A DNA stretch of 64,000 nucleotides from Clostridia bacterium. GTDB taxonomy: Bacteria; Bacillota; Clostridia; Caldicoprobacterales; Caldicoprobacteraceae. Shown here in pieces: positions 18,359 through 27,822 of this stretch. The first letter of the stretch is position 1. Each line of letters starts with the position of its first letter. The stretch is from contig PKRC01000005.1 in assembly GCA_017577715.1 (NCBI GenBank), positions 117,226 through 181,225 on the forward strand. Direction: 5' to 3'. Position numbers and translations under genes: made by a program. The notes below the pieces were generated by a model. That model saw only the letters and a list, made by a program, of their open reading frames with translations. It was not told where the DNA came from and made no database searches.

Positions 18359-18871
18359 CTATACGTCCCGTTGAAGGCCCAATGCCTCCATAACCCTTTC
18401 TTCCTTCTGGCGCATCCTAAGCCGCTGCTCCTCCTGCTCGTGGTCATACCCCAAAAGGTGCAGCATCCCGTGTACTACTAGATAACCCACTTCCCTGAAA
18501 AAGCTGTGGCCATATTCCCGGGCTTGTTGCTGCGCCCTTTCCAGCGAGAGTACTATATCCCCCAGGAGCACAGCCTGATCACCATGCCTTGCAGCGTTGA
18601 GCACGGCCCGCAAATCGCGGCCTTGTCCATTACTTTCAAACTCCACCATGGGAAAGGACAGCACATCTGTGGGGGCATCCACCCCTCTATACTGGCTGTT
18701 GAGCTGATGGATTTGATGGTCGTCCACCAGCAGTACGCTCACTTCGACAGGAATATCTACTCCTTCCATCTTCAGGGTTTCGGATACGCACTCCTCTATA
18801 AGCCTTTCTATCTCCGGTACAACCTCTATTTTATCCTGTGAGTTGTTAATCTCCACCGTCATGACCTTCAT
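18359..18871 (-). CDS. ybeY: Endoribonuclease YbeY (rRNA maturation)
   Basis: Single-strand endoribonuclease involved in 16S rRNA 3' maturation and ribosome quality control. The zinc-binding signature HGMLHLLGYDH gives His134, His138 and His144 of 170 residues, preceded by the conserved PTDVLSFPM (68-75). ATG at 18871 overlaps the 3' end of pgpH by 26 bases and is preceded by AGGAG at about 7 bases, implying coupling. Confidence 0.96.
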   Translation of the reverse strand: MKVMTVEINNSQDKIEVVPEIERLIEECVSETLKMEGVDIPVEVSVLLVDDHQIHQLNSQYRGVDAPTDVLSFPMVEFESNGQGRDLRAVLNAARHGDQAVLLGDIVLSLERAQQQAREYGHSFFREVGYLVVHGMLHLLGYDHEQEEQRLRMRQKEERVMEALGLQRDV

Positions 18872-21137
18872 CCTGCTCTCCTTTTAAGTCTACATCAGGG
18901 TACTCAACGCGTTCATGAAATATGCCGCACAGCACATCTTTGAAGGCTGTAGCAATTAAGTCCAGGTCTTTAAGCGTCATATGGCACTCGTCCAACTGCC
19001 CGTCCTCCACCTTCTCCTTTATGAGCTTACGTATCAAACCCTCCACCTTCCCAGGAGCGGGATCGGGCAAGGTCCTTACCGCCGCCTCCACGGTGTCGGC
19101 CAACATCACTATAGCCGTTTCAGGGGTTTGGGGTTTAGGTCCCGTATAGCGGAAATCATCCAGCTTGACATCCTTGTTATTATTCTTGGCCTTGTGATAA
19201 AAGTATATTACCGGCGTGGTGCCATGATGCTGCAGTATAAAATCCTGTATCACCTTTGGGATCCTGTACTTTTGTGCTAGCTTGACCCCATCTTTAGTAT
19301 GAGCTGTGATGATGTTGGTGCTCAATGTGGGGTTCAATTTATCGTGCGGATTTTCGGAGGTAATCTGGTTTTCTTTAAAATAATAGGGCCTTATGAGCTT
19401 CCCCACGTCATGATAATAAGCGCCTACCCTTGCCAGCAACCCATTGGCACCCACCGCCTGTGCCGCACTTTCGGCGAGATTGGCCACTATTATGCTGTGG
19501 TGATAGGTCCCAGGCGCTTCTCTCAACAGGCGTTTCAGCAGCGGATGATTGGGATTGGAAAGCTCTATCATCCTTATGGGGGTTATAATGCCAAATACGT
19601 TTTCCCAGACCGGCAACGTCCCCACCGCCAGAACCGCGGCCAATACGCCGCTTCCGCCGCTCCATAGAGAAGAGCGCAAGGCAGCCCTCCAGCTACCCGA
19701 CACTATCAGCTCATACGCCGCTGCAGTCAGCATGCTAGCGGCACTAGCCCCCAGCCCCGCCAAAAATAAGCCATTCCTCTGCTGGGATCTATGGGCTATG
19801 AATATGCCCATCATCCCTCCCAGCAGTCCTGCAACCATCACGCCCGCCTGGCCTCTCGTCATTATACCTACCAGTATAGATAAAATAACGTTAACAAAAA
19901 AGGCAATTCTGGGCTTCATCAATACGGTAAGCAACAGGGCAGCTAAGGCAACAGGCATAAGATACTGGTTTACCACCGACATTCCATAGCTTACTCCCAG
20001 CGTTAGACACACCACCAGGATAATCAGAATGAACATATGATGCTGATTGGTCAGTTCCTTTTCAAAATGGTGGATGTAGAATGCCCCACCAATTTCCAGC
20101 GCCAGTATTAACAGCCCTAGCCCTACCACCAGCGGTACGTCAAAAGGTTCATCCTTGAGAAGGCCCAGCTCTTTGAGCATGGCAATTTGCTCTTCGGTGA
20201 CTGGTTGTCCATCCTGGACGATGTACTGTCCCTTTTTATAAATTACCTTTTCAACGCTTCGGGCTGCCTTTTCTCTCTCGGCCTCCGTTGCCTCCTCATC
20301 ATATATCATATTGGGCTTAAGAAGGATAAGTCCAATGGTAGTCCCTACCAGGCGTAATTCGCTGGAAATAGGCCGCGTCAACATCTCATTTCTCAGCGTG
20401 TTTTTGGCCTCCAGCAGATTATCTTCTTTTATCTTTAAGTCCAGCAAGCTGGTCAACATTTCTATCAAGTATTCCTGAAGCTGAGAAATTTCGGCCTCGT
20501 CTGCGGTGATGCAGGCAAGCAGCTCATCGTTGGATAGTTGAACCCTGATGTGGTCTTTAAGCTGTTCCAGAAACTGCTTGTCAAACACCTGCTGGTAATC
20601 TATTTCCCCTTGTACACCATCATATACCTCTTCCTGTCTGGCTTCCTCAGCTTGGCCGTCCTGTTCACCTTGCTGAATCCCGTCTTCCTGCGTCGCTTCT
20701 TCCTCCTGCAATTGCTGTTGCGATAAAGCTGCCCTTTGTTTCTCTTCCCATTCTTTAAGCCTCTGCTCGGCAAGGCTTCGGACTATCCTTATCTCCTCAA
20801 ATATCTCATTGACCTCTTCGACGATCTCCGTTTGCACATTTTGATTTAGCCTATATATCGGAGCAACGCTCTGCCTGGCCTGTTCAATCCTTCGCTGGGT
20901 GGCAATCTTGTTTTCCACATCTCGAGGAGCCCGGATGGATTCGGTGGCGATATCCCCCACCTTCAAATCATACCTTCGAGGGGAAATGGCAGCCAATATG
21001 ATGGCAAACACGCTGACATATGCCACTACCCCTATTGCAATTTTCAACAGCAGCCCTGCATGGGCTCCCTTAAAAAAAGACGCCCTCAATAATGGAACTT
21101 GTGTTCCCCTGTTCCTACCTGTTACTATTGAACTCAC
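18846..21137 (-). CDS. pgpH: 7TM-HD family cyclic-di-AMP phosphodiesterase (PgpH/YqfF)
   Basis: Membrane receptor whose cytosolic HD domain degrades c-di-AMP to pApA in characterised homologues. The 763 residues contain an N-terminal transmembrane helix, a large extracellular 7TMR-HDED region, a cluster of seven membrane segments (about 340-510) and the C-terminal HD domain with HHSIIVANLAE and YYHDVGKLIRP. The extracellular domain carries a long Gln/Glu-rich insertion at about residues 135-175. GTG at 21137 has AGGAGG 6 bases upstream and overlaps phoH by 23 bases. The c-di-AMP cyclase is not in the window. Confidence 0.95.
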   Translation of the reverse strand: MSSIVTGRNRGTQVPLLRASFFKGAHAGLLLKIAIGVVAYVSVFAIILAAISPRRYDLKVGDIATESIRAPRDVENKIATQRRIEQARQSVAPIYRLNQNVQTEIVEEVNEIFEEIRIVRSLAEQRLKEWEEKQRAALSQQQLQEEEATQEDGIQQGEQDGQAEEARQEEVYDGVQGEIDYQQVFDKQFLEQLKDHIRVQLSNDELLACITADEAEISQLQEYLIEMLTSLLDLKIKEDNLLEAKNTLRNEMLTRPISSELRLVGTTIGLILLKPNMIYDEEATEAEREKAARSVEKVIYKKGQYIVQDGQPVTEEQIAMLKELGLLKDEPFDVPLVVGLGLLILALEIGGAFYIHHFEKELTNQHHMFILIILVVCLTLGVSYGMSVVNQYLMPVALAALLLTVLMKPRIAFFVNVILSILVGIMTRGQAGVMVAGLLGGMMGIFIAHRSQQRNGLFLAGLGASAASMLTAAAYELIVSGSWRAALRSSLWSGGSGVLAAVLAVGTLPVWENVFGIITPIRMIELSNPNHPLLKRLLREAPGTYHHSIIVANLAESAAQAVGANGLLARVGAYYHDVGKLIRPYYFKENQITSENPHDKLNPTLSTNIITAHTKDGVKLAQKYRIPKVIQDFILQHHGTTPVIYFYHKAKNNNKDVKLDDFRYTGPKPQTPETAIVMLADTVEAAVRTLPDPAPGKVEGLIRKLIKEKVEDGQLDECHMTLKDLDLIATAFKDVLCGIFHERVEYPDVDLKGEQDEGHDGGD

Positions 21138-22128
21138 GGGAATCCTCCTGTTCGGCTCCCCCTTTTCCAGAGTAAAACCTCTCGTATGCCTGAACGATCT
21201 TCATGACCAGCTCATGGCGAACCACATCCTGTTGCGTCAAAAACACGAATTCTATCCCTTTTATGCCCTGTAATACCTGTATGGCCTCCACGAGGCCCGA
21301 CTTTTTGCCCCGCGGCAAATCTATCTGCGTAATGTCCCCGGTAATGACGGCCTTGGATCCCATACCTATCCTTGTCAAAAACATCTTCATCTGCTCGGAT
21401 GTGGTATTTTGAGCCTCATCCAGTATGATGAATGAATCTTCCAGAGTGCGTCCTCTCATATATGCAAGCGGGGCCACTTCAATAACCCCTCGTTCCACCA
21501 ACTTTAAATAGTTTTCCAACCCAATCAAGTCATACAGCGCATCGTACAAAGGCCTAAGGTAGGGATCCACCTTGTTTTGCAGGTCTCCCGGCAAAAAGCC
21601 CAACTTCTCCCCCGCTTCCACCGCAGGCCGTGTCAATATGATGCGCCCCACCTCTCGATTCTTATAAGCCGTTACAGCCATGGCCATGGCCAGATAGGTT
21701 TTACCCGTTCCCGCAGGGCCTATTCCAAAGACGATGTCGTTGTGGGCAATAGCGGTGACATAGCGCTTTTGGCCGAGGGTCTTGCTGCGGACCTGCTTGC
21801 CCTTGTAAGTCAAACATATCACATCGGAGGTTAAGTCCTCTATAAGGCCCTCCTGGCCTTCAGCCACCAGCTGTATGGCATATCTGACCTGGGCCTTGTC
21901 AACAGCTTCTCCCTTATCTATTATACCGAGCAGCCTTGTCATGACCGTATAAGCCATTTCCACTTGCTGTGGTTTGCCCATTATGACCACATTGGTCCCT
22001 CGGGTTACTATCCTAACCCCTGTTTCCTCTTCTATGACTTCTATATTTTCATCGAAATTGCCAAAAAGAGCGCGTAGCTTTTCCATGCTATCAATTTCTA
22101 AGGTCTTTTCTATTCTAAAGCTTTCCAA
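21115..22128 (-). CDS. phoH: PhoH-like ATPase (YbeZ family)
   Basis: P-loop ATPase commonly adjacent to ybeY and thought to act in RNA metabolism; its exact substrate is not established. A KH-like N-terminal part (about 1-95) precedes the ATPase, with Walker A GPAGTGKTYLA (about 137-147), ILTRPAVEAGEKLGFLPGD and the Walker B-like FIILDEAQN (about 234-242). Length 337 residues. Translation begins at TTG (22128), with AGGAGG 9 bases upstream; there is no in-frame ATG nearby that fits. Confidence 0.94.
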   Translation of the reverse strand: MESFRIEKTLEIDSMEKLRALFGNFDENIEVIEEETGVRIVTRGTNVVIMGKPQQVEMAYTVMTRLLGIIDKGEAVDKAQVRYAIQLVAEGQEGLIEDLTSDVICLTYKGKQVRSKTLGQKRYVTAIAHNDIVFGIGPAGTGKTYLAMAMAVTAYKNREVGRIILTRPAVEAGEKLGFLPGDLQNKVDPYLRPLYDALYDLIGLENYLKLVERGVIEVAPLAYMRGRTLEDSFIILDEAQNTTSEQMKMFLTRIGMGSKAVITGDITQIDLPRGKKSGLVEAIQVLQGIKGIEFVFLTQQDVVRHELVMKIVQAYERFYSGKGGAEQEDSREFNSNR

Positions 22129-22141
22129 TCAAACAATCCTC

Positions 22142-23332
22142 CTACTCAACTGTAATCTTTTGTTCCAGCGCTATATCTTCCAATACCTCTACATATACTG
22201 TAGCTTTTACTCCCTTACCTTCTATCATATCGTATTTCACCCGTTTGTCAACAATTTTGGTGTTTGACGGTATTTTTTTGTTTACATCCTCCTCTGCCTT
22301 TCTTTGTGCAATCTCTTTTAGCTGCTGCAGCGATGCGCTGGCAGGCAGCATTTCAACTTCATAATACTCCCTCACTACCATGGTAACGGGGAAGAATCGC
22401 CCTTCCCCGAAAAAGGGCACCCTCTTTTCCTCCATCTCGTAGTGCTTGAAAGGGATGTCCTCTTTTTGATACTCCACAACCCATCTACCTATGTCAATAA
22501 ACCTGTGAACTACCTTTCTACCCGTCCGCCGCGTAAGGCCTTTATCCAGGTAACAGACGGCCTGGCCTTCATACCAGGTGCGGGCGGTAACCTGCGCCAT
22601 GGCGTGTACCAAACGGGTGGTCTTGGTTTCGGGATCCTCGATAACGCCACTTACCAGAAGCTGACCTTTTTTCACCGTATCGCCTTCTTTTACCATGGGT
22701 CGGCCTTCAAGCACCACCATCTCATAAATAATCCCATCCTTGCTGGCCACGATATTGCAGGGGATATTTTTGTCTACCATAGGAGGAGGCTGTACCGCCT
22801 CCACCACCTTCACTATAGCCTTGGTACCCTTAAGCTGGATGCTGGCCCACCAAATATCGGGCACATCTATGATCAACCTGTTTTCGATTGCAGAGATGTC
22901 CAGACCTTTTTTGAAGGCTCCCGGCTTGATTCCGTACTTGGCTAGAACATCAAGCAGCTTCTCCTCCGGCACTTTGGCGTTCCCTTCCACCTCTACCGTC
23001 CAAATAAAGGAAGAAAGGCCGTACAATATGATCAAAAATGCCAAAAGCCCCACCAGCAGCATCTTCCTGCGGCGAAGCCCAAGCAGCAAGAAGGGCAATC
23101 CCCTTTTATCCACTATCCTTACCCTGCACCTTACCTTTCGAACGATGCCCTTCAGCCTTTTAAAACCGCCAATGCTTATGCAAGCGGTCATGGAGGTATA
23201 GCCCGAACGCTTTATCCCCCATAGGAATATTCCATTGTTTACGGCTAGATTGATAAACTTTTCCAGGGAAAGGCCATCTACCTTTATGATTAGATAGCCG
23301 ACAATGTAGTTCCACACTTTTAAAATGAGCAA
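22142..23332 (-). CDS. yqfD: Sporulation protein YqfD
   Basis: Mother-cell sporulation membrane protein (SpoIV-associated YqfD family), sigma-E dependent in Bacillus. The 396 residues show an N-terminal cytosolic domain, one strong transmembrane segment (about 92-112, MLLVGLLAFLIILYGLSSF) and an outside domain containing the conserved WWASIQLKGTKAIVKVVE. The start is TTG at 23332 with GGGGTG/AAAGG upstream. It follows yqfC by 18 bases, the usual pair. Confidence 0.92.
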   Translation of the reverse strand: MLILKVWNYIVGYLIIKVDGLSLEKFINLAVNNGIFLWGIKRSGYTSMTACISIGGFKRLKGIVRKVRCRVRIVDKRGLPFLLLGLRRRKMLLVGLLAFLIILYGLSSFIWTVEVEGNAKVPEEKLLDVLAKYGIKPGAFKKGLDISAIENRLIIDVPDIWWASIQLKGTKAIVKVVEAVQPPPMVDKNIPCNIVASKDGIIYEMVVLEGRPMVKEGDTVKKGQLLVSGVIEDPETKTTRLVHAMAQVTARTWYEGQAVCYLDKGLTRRTGRKVVHRFIDIGRWVVEYQKEDIPFKHYEMEEKRVPFFGEGRFFPVTMVVREYYEVEMLPASASLQQLKEIAQRKAEEDVNKKIPSNTKIVDKRVKYDMIEGKGVKATVYVEVLEDIALEQKITVE

Positions 23333-23350
23333 CGCCTTTCACCCCGGCCC

Positions 23351-23623
23351 TTAAAATTCCACCCGCTTTATCTGGCCCGTTATCATTACATCATCGGCCG
23401 CTATATTCTTAAGGTCCATATCCTCCCCTTCAACCCGGATCACCCCAATGGTTGAGTTAAGCCGTATTTTCTCGGGGGTATATTCTATTACCCCTCTATG
23501 GTTTTCCACTAGCATCTGATTATTGCCGATCATGCTGATCCTGGGCAGATTTAACATTATATCCTTTGGAAGTTCAAACATTTCAGAAACTGCAGTCTTG
23601 ACTTCCCTTAGCTTTTTTCGCAC
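23351..23623 (-). CDS. yqfC: Sporulation protein YqfC
   Basis: Small protein of 90 residues of the YqfC family (YabP/YqfC fold), required for normal sporulation in some Bacilli and always just upstream of yqfD. Typical segments are LPKDIMLNLPRISMIGNNQMLVENH, here at about 18-42, and the C-terminal ITGQIKRVEF. The GTG at 23623 is chosen since GGAGG lies 7 bases before it; reading to 23647 would include that site. It is the first gene of the yqfC-to-recO unit. Confidence 0.92.
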   Translation of the reverse strand: MRKKLREVKTAVSEMFELPKDIMLNLPRISMIGNNQMLVENHRGVIEYTPEKIRLNSTIGVIRVEGEDMDLKNIAADDVMITGQIKRVEF

Positions 23624-23677
23624 AGCAATCCCTCCCTCAATACACAACCTCGATACAACATAATATGCAAAAAAAAG

Positions 23678-23710
23678 AAAAACTAGAATGTATGAAACAT
23701 TCTAGTTTTT
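23678..23710 (-). terminator. Terminator between the floA cluster and yqfC
   Basis: Perfect 13-bp stem AAAAACTAGAATG/CATTCTAGTTTTT with a 7-base loop, followed on the minus strand by TTTCTTTTTTTT. It lies 14 bases past the stop of the 23724-24224 gene. Confidence 0.9.
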
Positions 23711-23723
23711 CTGAGAGCAAGAT

Positions 23724-24224
23724 TCAGTACCTCATCCTTCTCCTCAAAGCCTTAGGGGGATGTAACAGCTCAGACATTATAATGCCGTTTATTATATCGT
23801 GGCGGCTAAAGGAAAGCGCATGGCGCCTTGTGCCAGACGGTATAATCTCCAGCTGTACAGCCTTAACCTTATTATCATACGGCGTATCCTTTAAGCCCTC
23901 CAGCCCCTTACCCTCAAGCGTGGAACCACCCATACTCTCAAGGGAAAAACCTTCTCCTTGGGAAGCATAGCCACCGGATGCACTTCCTTGAGCGGCCGAA
24001 ATCGCCCCACCTTTCTCGGCGCTTGACATATGTATCTCCCCATTGCCTGATTGACGGTAAACCTTCCCATAACCTTTCAAATGGCCCGGATTATTAAGAT
24101 TTCCGGACATCGCGGGCCTGCCCGAAACGCCGGACCCTGTCCCTTGTTTAGAATCCCCCATTTTCTCTAATAACTTGAATATTATCCCAATAATGAACAA
24201 TATTATTGTAACCACTAATTCCAT
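23724..24224 (-). CDS. Membrane-anchored protein of unknown function downstream of floA
   Basis: No named family recognised. The 166 residues begin with a hydrophobic helix (about 3-19, VVTIILFIIGIIFKLL), continue with a long Gly/Ser/Asn-rich, probably disordered cytosolic linker (about 22-110) and end in a basic motif: HDIINGIIMSELLHPPKALRRR. Similar short proteins, with one membrane helix and a C-terminal xGIIMSExLxxPxAxR motif, occur after floA/nfeD in other Firmicutes. A membrane adaptor of the flotillin microdomain is a reasonable inference but unproven. It follows floA by 30 bases and ends at a strong terminator. Confidence 0.7.
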   Translation of the reverse strand: MELVVTIILFIIGIIFKLLEKMGDSKQGTGSGVSGRPAMSGNLNNPGHLKGYGKVYRQSGNGEIHMSSAEKGGAISAAQGSASGGYASQGEGFSLESMGGSTLEGKGLEGLKDTPYDNKVKAVQLEIIPSGTRRHALSFSRHDIINGIIMSELLHPPKALRRRMRY

Positions 24225-24254
24225 CTATCACCATCTCCCGCCTGGCATCGGTCG

Positions 24255-25259
24255 CTATTTATTATCCTCGCTCGATGCATCCTCTCTCCCCATCCTGGCT
24301 ATAGAATCCCTCATCTGCGTATCGGCTATTATGTTTTTCATATTATAATAATCCATAACACCCAGCTTTCCTTCCCTGAGAGCTGCGGCTATAGCCTTTG
24401 GAATTTCGGCCTCGGCTTCCACTACCTTAGCCCGCATTTCCTGTACAGCGGCGCGCATCTCCTGTTCCTTGGCCACGGCCATGGCACGTCTCTCCTCGGC
24501 CTTGGCCTGGGCAATGCGCTTATCGGCTTCTGCCTGATCAATTTGAAGTTGAGCGCCTATATTCCTTCCCACATCCACGTCAGCTATGTCAATGGAGAGT
24601 ATCTCAAACGCCGTACCGGCATGCAGGCTCTTGTTGAGCACCGTCTGCGAAATGCGATCGGGGTTTTCCAGCACCTCCTTATGGCTTTCAGAGGATCCGA
24701 CTGTGGTAACTATGCCTTCGCCCACCCTGGCCAGTATGGTCTCCTCGCCGGCACCGCCAACCAGCCTGTCTATATTGGCCCTCACGGTGACTCGAGCCTT
24801 AACAATCACCTCAATACCGTCTTTTGCCACCGCCGATACCTTTGGCGTCTCTATCACCTTGGGATTTACGCTCATTTGTACGGCCTGCAGCACATCCCTT
24901 CCTGCCAGATCTATGGCAGCTGCCCTTTCAAACTCCAGGGGAATATTGGCCCTCTGAGCCGCAATCAATGCGTTTACAACCCGATCCACATTTCCTCCCG
25001 CAAGGTAATGGGCTTCCAGCTTGTCAACGCTGAGGTCCAAACCTGCTTTAGTGGCTTTTATAAGGGGATTGATTATCCTGGACGGGATAACCCTTCTCAG
25101 CCGCATGCCTATCAGGTTGAATATCCCTATCCTTACTCCGGCTGCCAGCGCTGAAATCCACAATCCCAGCGGTACGAAAGTCAGGATTATGGCCAGCACA
25201 ATTATGACTACGATGATCAAACCCATTACAAACAAAATCGTTTCTGGCATATTTACCAT
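24255..25259 (-). CDS. floA: Flotillin-like protein FloA (YqfA)
   Basis: Scaffold of bacterial functional membrane microdomains. The 334 residues have an N-terminal membrane-inserted hairpin (about 8-45), an SPFH core and an Ala/Glu-rich coiled-coil region (about 235-295, QIDQAEADKRIAQAKAEERR) used in oligomerisation. ATG at 25259 overlaps closely with AGGAGGAG; the ATG three codons later (25250) is an alternative with spacing of 11. Encoded right behind its NfeD partner. Confidence 0.95.
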   Translation of the reverse strand: MVNMPETILFVMGLIIVVIIVLAIILTFVPLGLWISALAAGVRIGIFNLIGMRLRRVIPSRIINPLIKATKAGLDLSVDKLEAHYLAGGNVDRVVNALIAAQRANIPLEFERAAAIDLAGRDVLQAVQMSVNPKVIETPKVSAVAKDGIEVIVKARVTVRANIDRLVGGAGEETILARVGEGIVTTVGSSESHKEVLENPDRISQTVLNKSLHAGTAFEILSIDIADVDVGRNIGAQLQIDQAEADKRIAQAKAEERRAMAVAKEQEMRAAVQEMRAKVVEAEAEIPKAIAAALREGKLGVMDYYNMKNIIADTQMRDSIARMGREDASSEDNK

Positions 25260-25306
25260 CTCCTCCTTTTATATTTCTCAGGCCTTATGGCTGATGGACA
25301 CAGCAC

Positions 25307-26608
25307 TTAAAGCCTGGCAACGACGATCTTTGAACCTATAGCCTCCACAACCTTTACCTTCTCTCCCGGCAAAATATATTCGCCATCCGACATCACATCA
25401 TATTTAATCCCCTCAATCTCCACGATGCCGGCCGGCCTTAAAGCCGTTATAACGATACCGCTCTTGCCTACCAGCTGCGCAATCTGCGGCTGCTGCATGG
25501 GCCCATTGTCGTCCTTTGCCACCACCTGCTCGGTCAAAACCAGCTTCTTAAACAGTCGAGGCCCACCGAACACTCTATACAGTATGGGTACGACAACAAT
25601 GGCAGCCAGTAAGGCTACCCCCACCGATATCATGCCCTTTACAGGGTCTGAAGCTGAAAATATCAGCCCTGCCAAAATGGCAGCAATTCCAGTTATGCCA
25701 AATACGCCAAACCCGGGTACGGCCAGTTCAATTGCCAACAAAATAAGCCCTATTATAAACAGCATCACCGACCACCATTCGGTGTACCCCGCCAGAAAGT
25801 TCCCTCCCAGATACAGGCCAAAGCATATAATGCCGATGATGCCTGGCACTCCAAACCCGGGCACAAAAGCTTCTATAAGCATTGCTATCATGGCGCCCAG
25901 CAACAAAAAGGATGAAACGTCTGTACGGGTCAAAAACTGTGCTATCCTTACCTTGAAATCTGGCTTCACCTCATATATTTGCCAATCTTCCCACCCCAGA
26001 TGAGAAAGGGCCTCATTCACATCGTCGGCGATGGCATCGGCATACCCGTACCTTATGGCCTCCTGGGCTGTCAGGTCCAGCAAAGAACCCTTTCCCTTTA
26101 TGCCGGGTATGGCTATGGATTTGTCGACCATGCCAGCAGCAATCTGAGGATCCCTTCCTTTGAGCTCAGCTGTGCTCCTGAATTCACCGCTTACGGCCGC
26201 TACGTTCTTTTCACTATAAGGTATTGGTTCCGCTGAACCCATATGGCTGCCCGGCGCCATTATTATGCTATCGGCGGCTATGGATATCAGAGCTCCCGCC
26301 GACTCGGCCCTGTCAGCGATATATACAGCGGTGGGCACTTCTGACCTCAATATGGCTTCCTTTATATTAAAGGCGGCGTCCACCCTCCCTCCCAGGGTGG
26401 ATATTACAAACAGTATGCCCCTAGCACCTTCCGCATTGGCCAATTCTACCTGCTTTTCAACAAAAGCGGCCATGGCAGGGGTTATCTCCCCCTGTATGGG
26501 AACCATATAGACTTTGTCGCCATCAGCCGAAGCCGATGCCTGCACCACCCATACGGCCACCATTATAAAAATCAAAATAAGCCGGCACCTATTTCTACTA
26601 AAACCCAT
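25307..26608 (-). CDS. NfeD family membrane serine protease-like protein (YqeZ)
   Basis: Long-form NfeD: a signal peptide (about 10-28), a ClpP-class protease-like domain with AESAGALISIAAD (about 92-104, catalytic Ser in ESAG) and Lys region, four or five membrane helices (about 225-345) and a C-terminal NfeD OB-fold domain (about 360-433). Long-form NfeD proteins work with flotillins/stomatins; some cleave stomatin C-termini. ATG at 26608 follows AGGTGATGTAA. Only 47 bases separate it from floA. Confidence 0.93.
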   Translation of the reverse strand: MGFSRNRCRLILIFIMVAVWVVQASASADGDKVYMVPIQGEITPAMAAFVEKQVELANAEGARGILFVISTLGGRVDAAFNIKEAILRSEVPTAVYIADRAESAGALISIAADSIIMAPGSHMGSAEPIPYSEKNVAAVSGEFRSTAELKGRDPQIAAGMVDKSIAIPGIKGKGSLLDLTAQEAIRYGYADAIADDVNEALSHLGWEDWQIYEVKPDFKVRIAQFLTRTDVSSFLLLGAMIAMLIEAFVPGFGVPGIIGIICFGLYLGGNFLAGYTEWWSVMLFIIGLILLAIELAVPGFGVFGITGIAAILAGLIFSASDPVKGMISVGVALLAAIVVVPILYRVFGGPRLFKKLVLTEQVVAKDDNGPMQQPQIAQLVGKSGIVITALRPAGIVEIEGIKYDVMSDGEYILPGEKVKVVEAIGSKIVVARL

Positions 26609-26712
26609 TTACATCACCTAACAGTCCTTTTTTATATTAAATCATGCTTTGATAGCAGAAAAACACCCGTTTGAAAATTATTATGCCTTTTGTTGTTATT
26701 ATTCTATGATTA

Positions 26713-27663
26713 TCAAATAATTCCTCTATTTTTGTTCTTTTTGTGCAAAATCAGCGCAAAAACCATGGAATGATCAGAAGTCTTTGAAGGCATTACAAAA
26801 TGGTCCACCACTTCTATATGGCGGCTGACGTATATACGATCGATGCGGGCATTGGGAAGATCGCTATAAAGGGCGTAAGTATTCAAATGCTCTTTTTGCT
26901 TGACGATGGCGGTATCTACCAGCTTATCACTTATAGATTCCCCGCCGGGAATATACACTTGTTCGTTGAAATCCCCCATTAAAATGACATTGCCGTTTAA
27001 ATTCTCCACTATACCATTAATTTCCTCTATCTGCCTGCGGCGCTCCTCTCTATTCAGACCCAAATGCGTATTCAATATATGATAGATATCACCATCTATG
27101 CTGATTTTAGCCTTTAAAATAGCCCTTTTCTCCAGAGGAGAAGAATACAACCTGATATTTTGATGTTCTATAATGGGATAAGCGCTTATGATAGCATTGC
27201 CGTATTTTATGCCCAGCACGTTTATGGTCTCGCCGTATACATAGTGAAACCCCAGAACTGATGCAATCTCCCGTACCTGATTTTTAAATCCCGAACGAGG
27301 CATGTAGTAGTCGACTTCCTGAAGGGCAATGATATGCGCCTTAGAATCCTTGATCTCCTCTATTATGGAGTTCAAACTCTCCTTGCCATCATGGTCCACC
27401 CCGTGGCGTATATTGAAGCTCAAGAGCAGTATTTCCTTACTATCTTTAGTTAGCATATCGCTACCGTCCTCAAACTGGTCATAGGGCGCAACCCTTGATA
27501 CATCGCTCCTGTCAAGAGGAGTGGATGGCGCTACCGATATCTTCACAACGCCTTCGTGGTAGCTCACATAATTGGTTTTAAAATCCACAAAAGCCACCAG
27601 CTGGTATGCGGTAAACAAAGCCACTAAAAAGACTATAAGATCACCTATGCGCTTGTGCTTCAC
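26713..27663 (-). CDS. Endonuclease/exonuclease/phosphatase (EEP) family protein, membrane-anchored
   Basis: Metal-dependent phosphodiesterase fold of 316 residues with an N-terminal membrane helix (about 7-24), so the catalytic domain is probably outside the cell. Active-site motifs are all present: SFNIRHG (about 82-88), ALQEVD (about 115-120), NTHLG (about 199-203), GDFNE (about 230-234), IDRIY and the C-terminal SDHSM. The target (nucleic acid, phospholipid or sugar phosphate) cannot be told from sequence. GTG at 27663 follows a GGAGGGGG run. It is 104 bases upstream of nfeD. Confidence 0.85.
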   Translation of the reverse strand: MKHKRIGDLIVFLVALFTAYQLVAFVDFKTNYVSYHEGVVKISVAPSTPLDRSDVSRVAPYDQFEDGSDMLTKDSKEILLLSFNIRHGVDHDGKESLNSIIEEIKDSKAHIIALQEVDYYMPRSGFKNQVREIASVLGFHYVYGETINVLGIKYGNAIISAYPIIEHQNIRLYSSPLEKRAILKAKISIDGDIYHILNTHLGLNREERRRQIEEINGIVENLNGNVILMGDFNEQVYIPGGESISDKLVDTAIVKQKEHLNTYALYSDLPNARIDRIYVSRHIEVVDHFVMPSKTSDHSMVFALILHKKNKNRGII

Positions 27664-27822
27664 AACCCCCTCCCCCCTTCATTGTGTGCTCCGCCTTCAA
27701 AGCTATTCGCCTAACCAGCTTGGTACTCCCGTTTTTATTATACTATATATTGCATCAACTTTCATCATTATAGCACAATTATGCATCAATTAATTTTTGC
27801 AATACATCATATTTATACTAAA

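Noticed and set aside
23624..23677. Sigma-E type promoter before yqfC
   Set aside because: GCATATT is present as a possible -35, but no acceptable CATACAAT-like -10 is found at the right distance.
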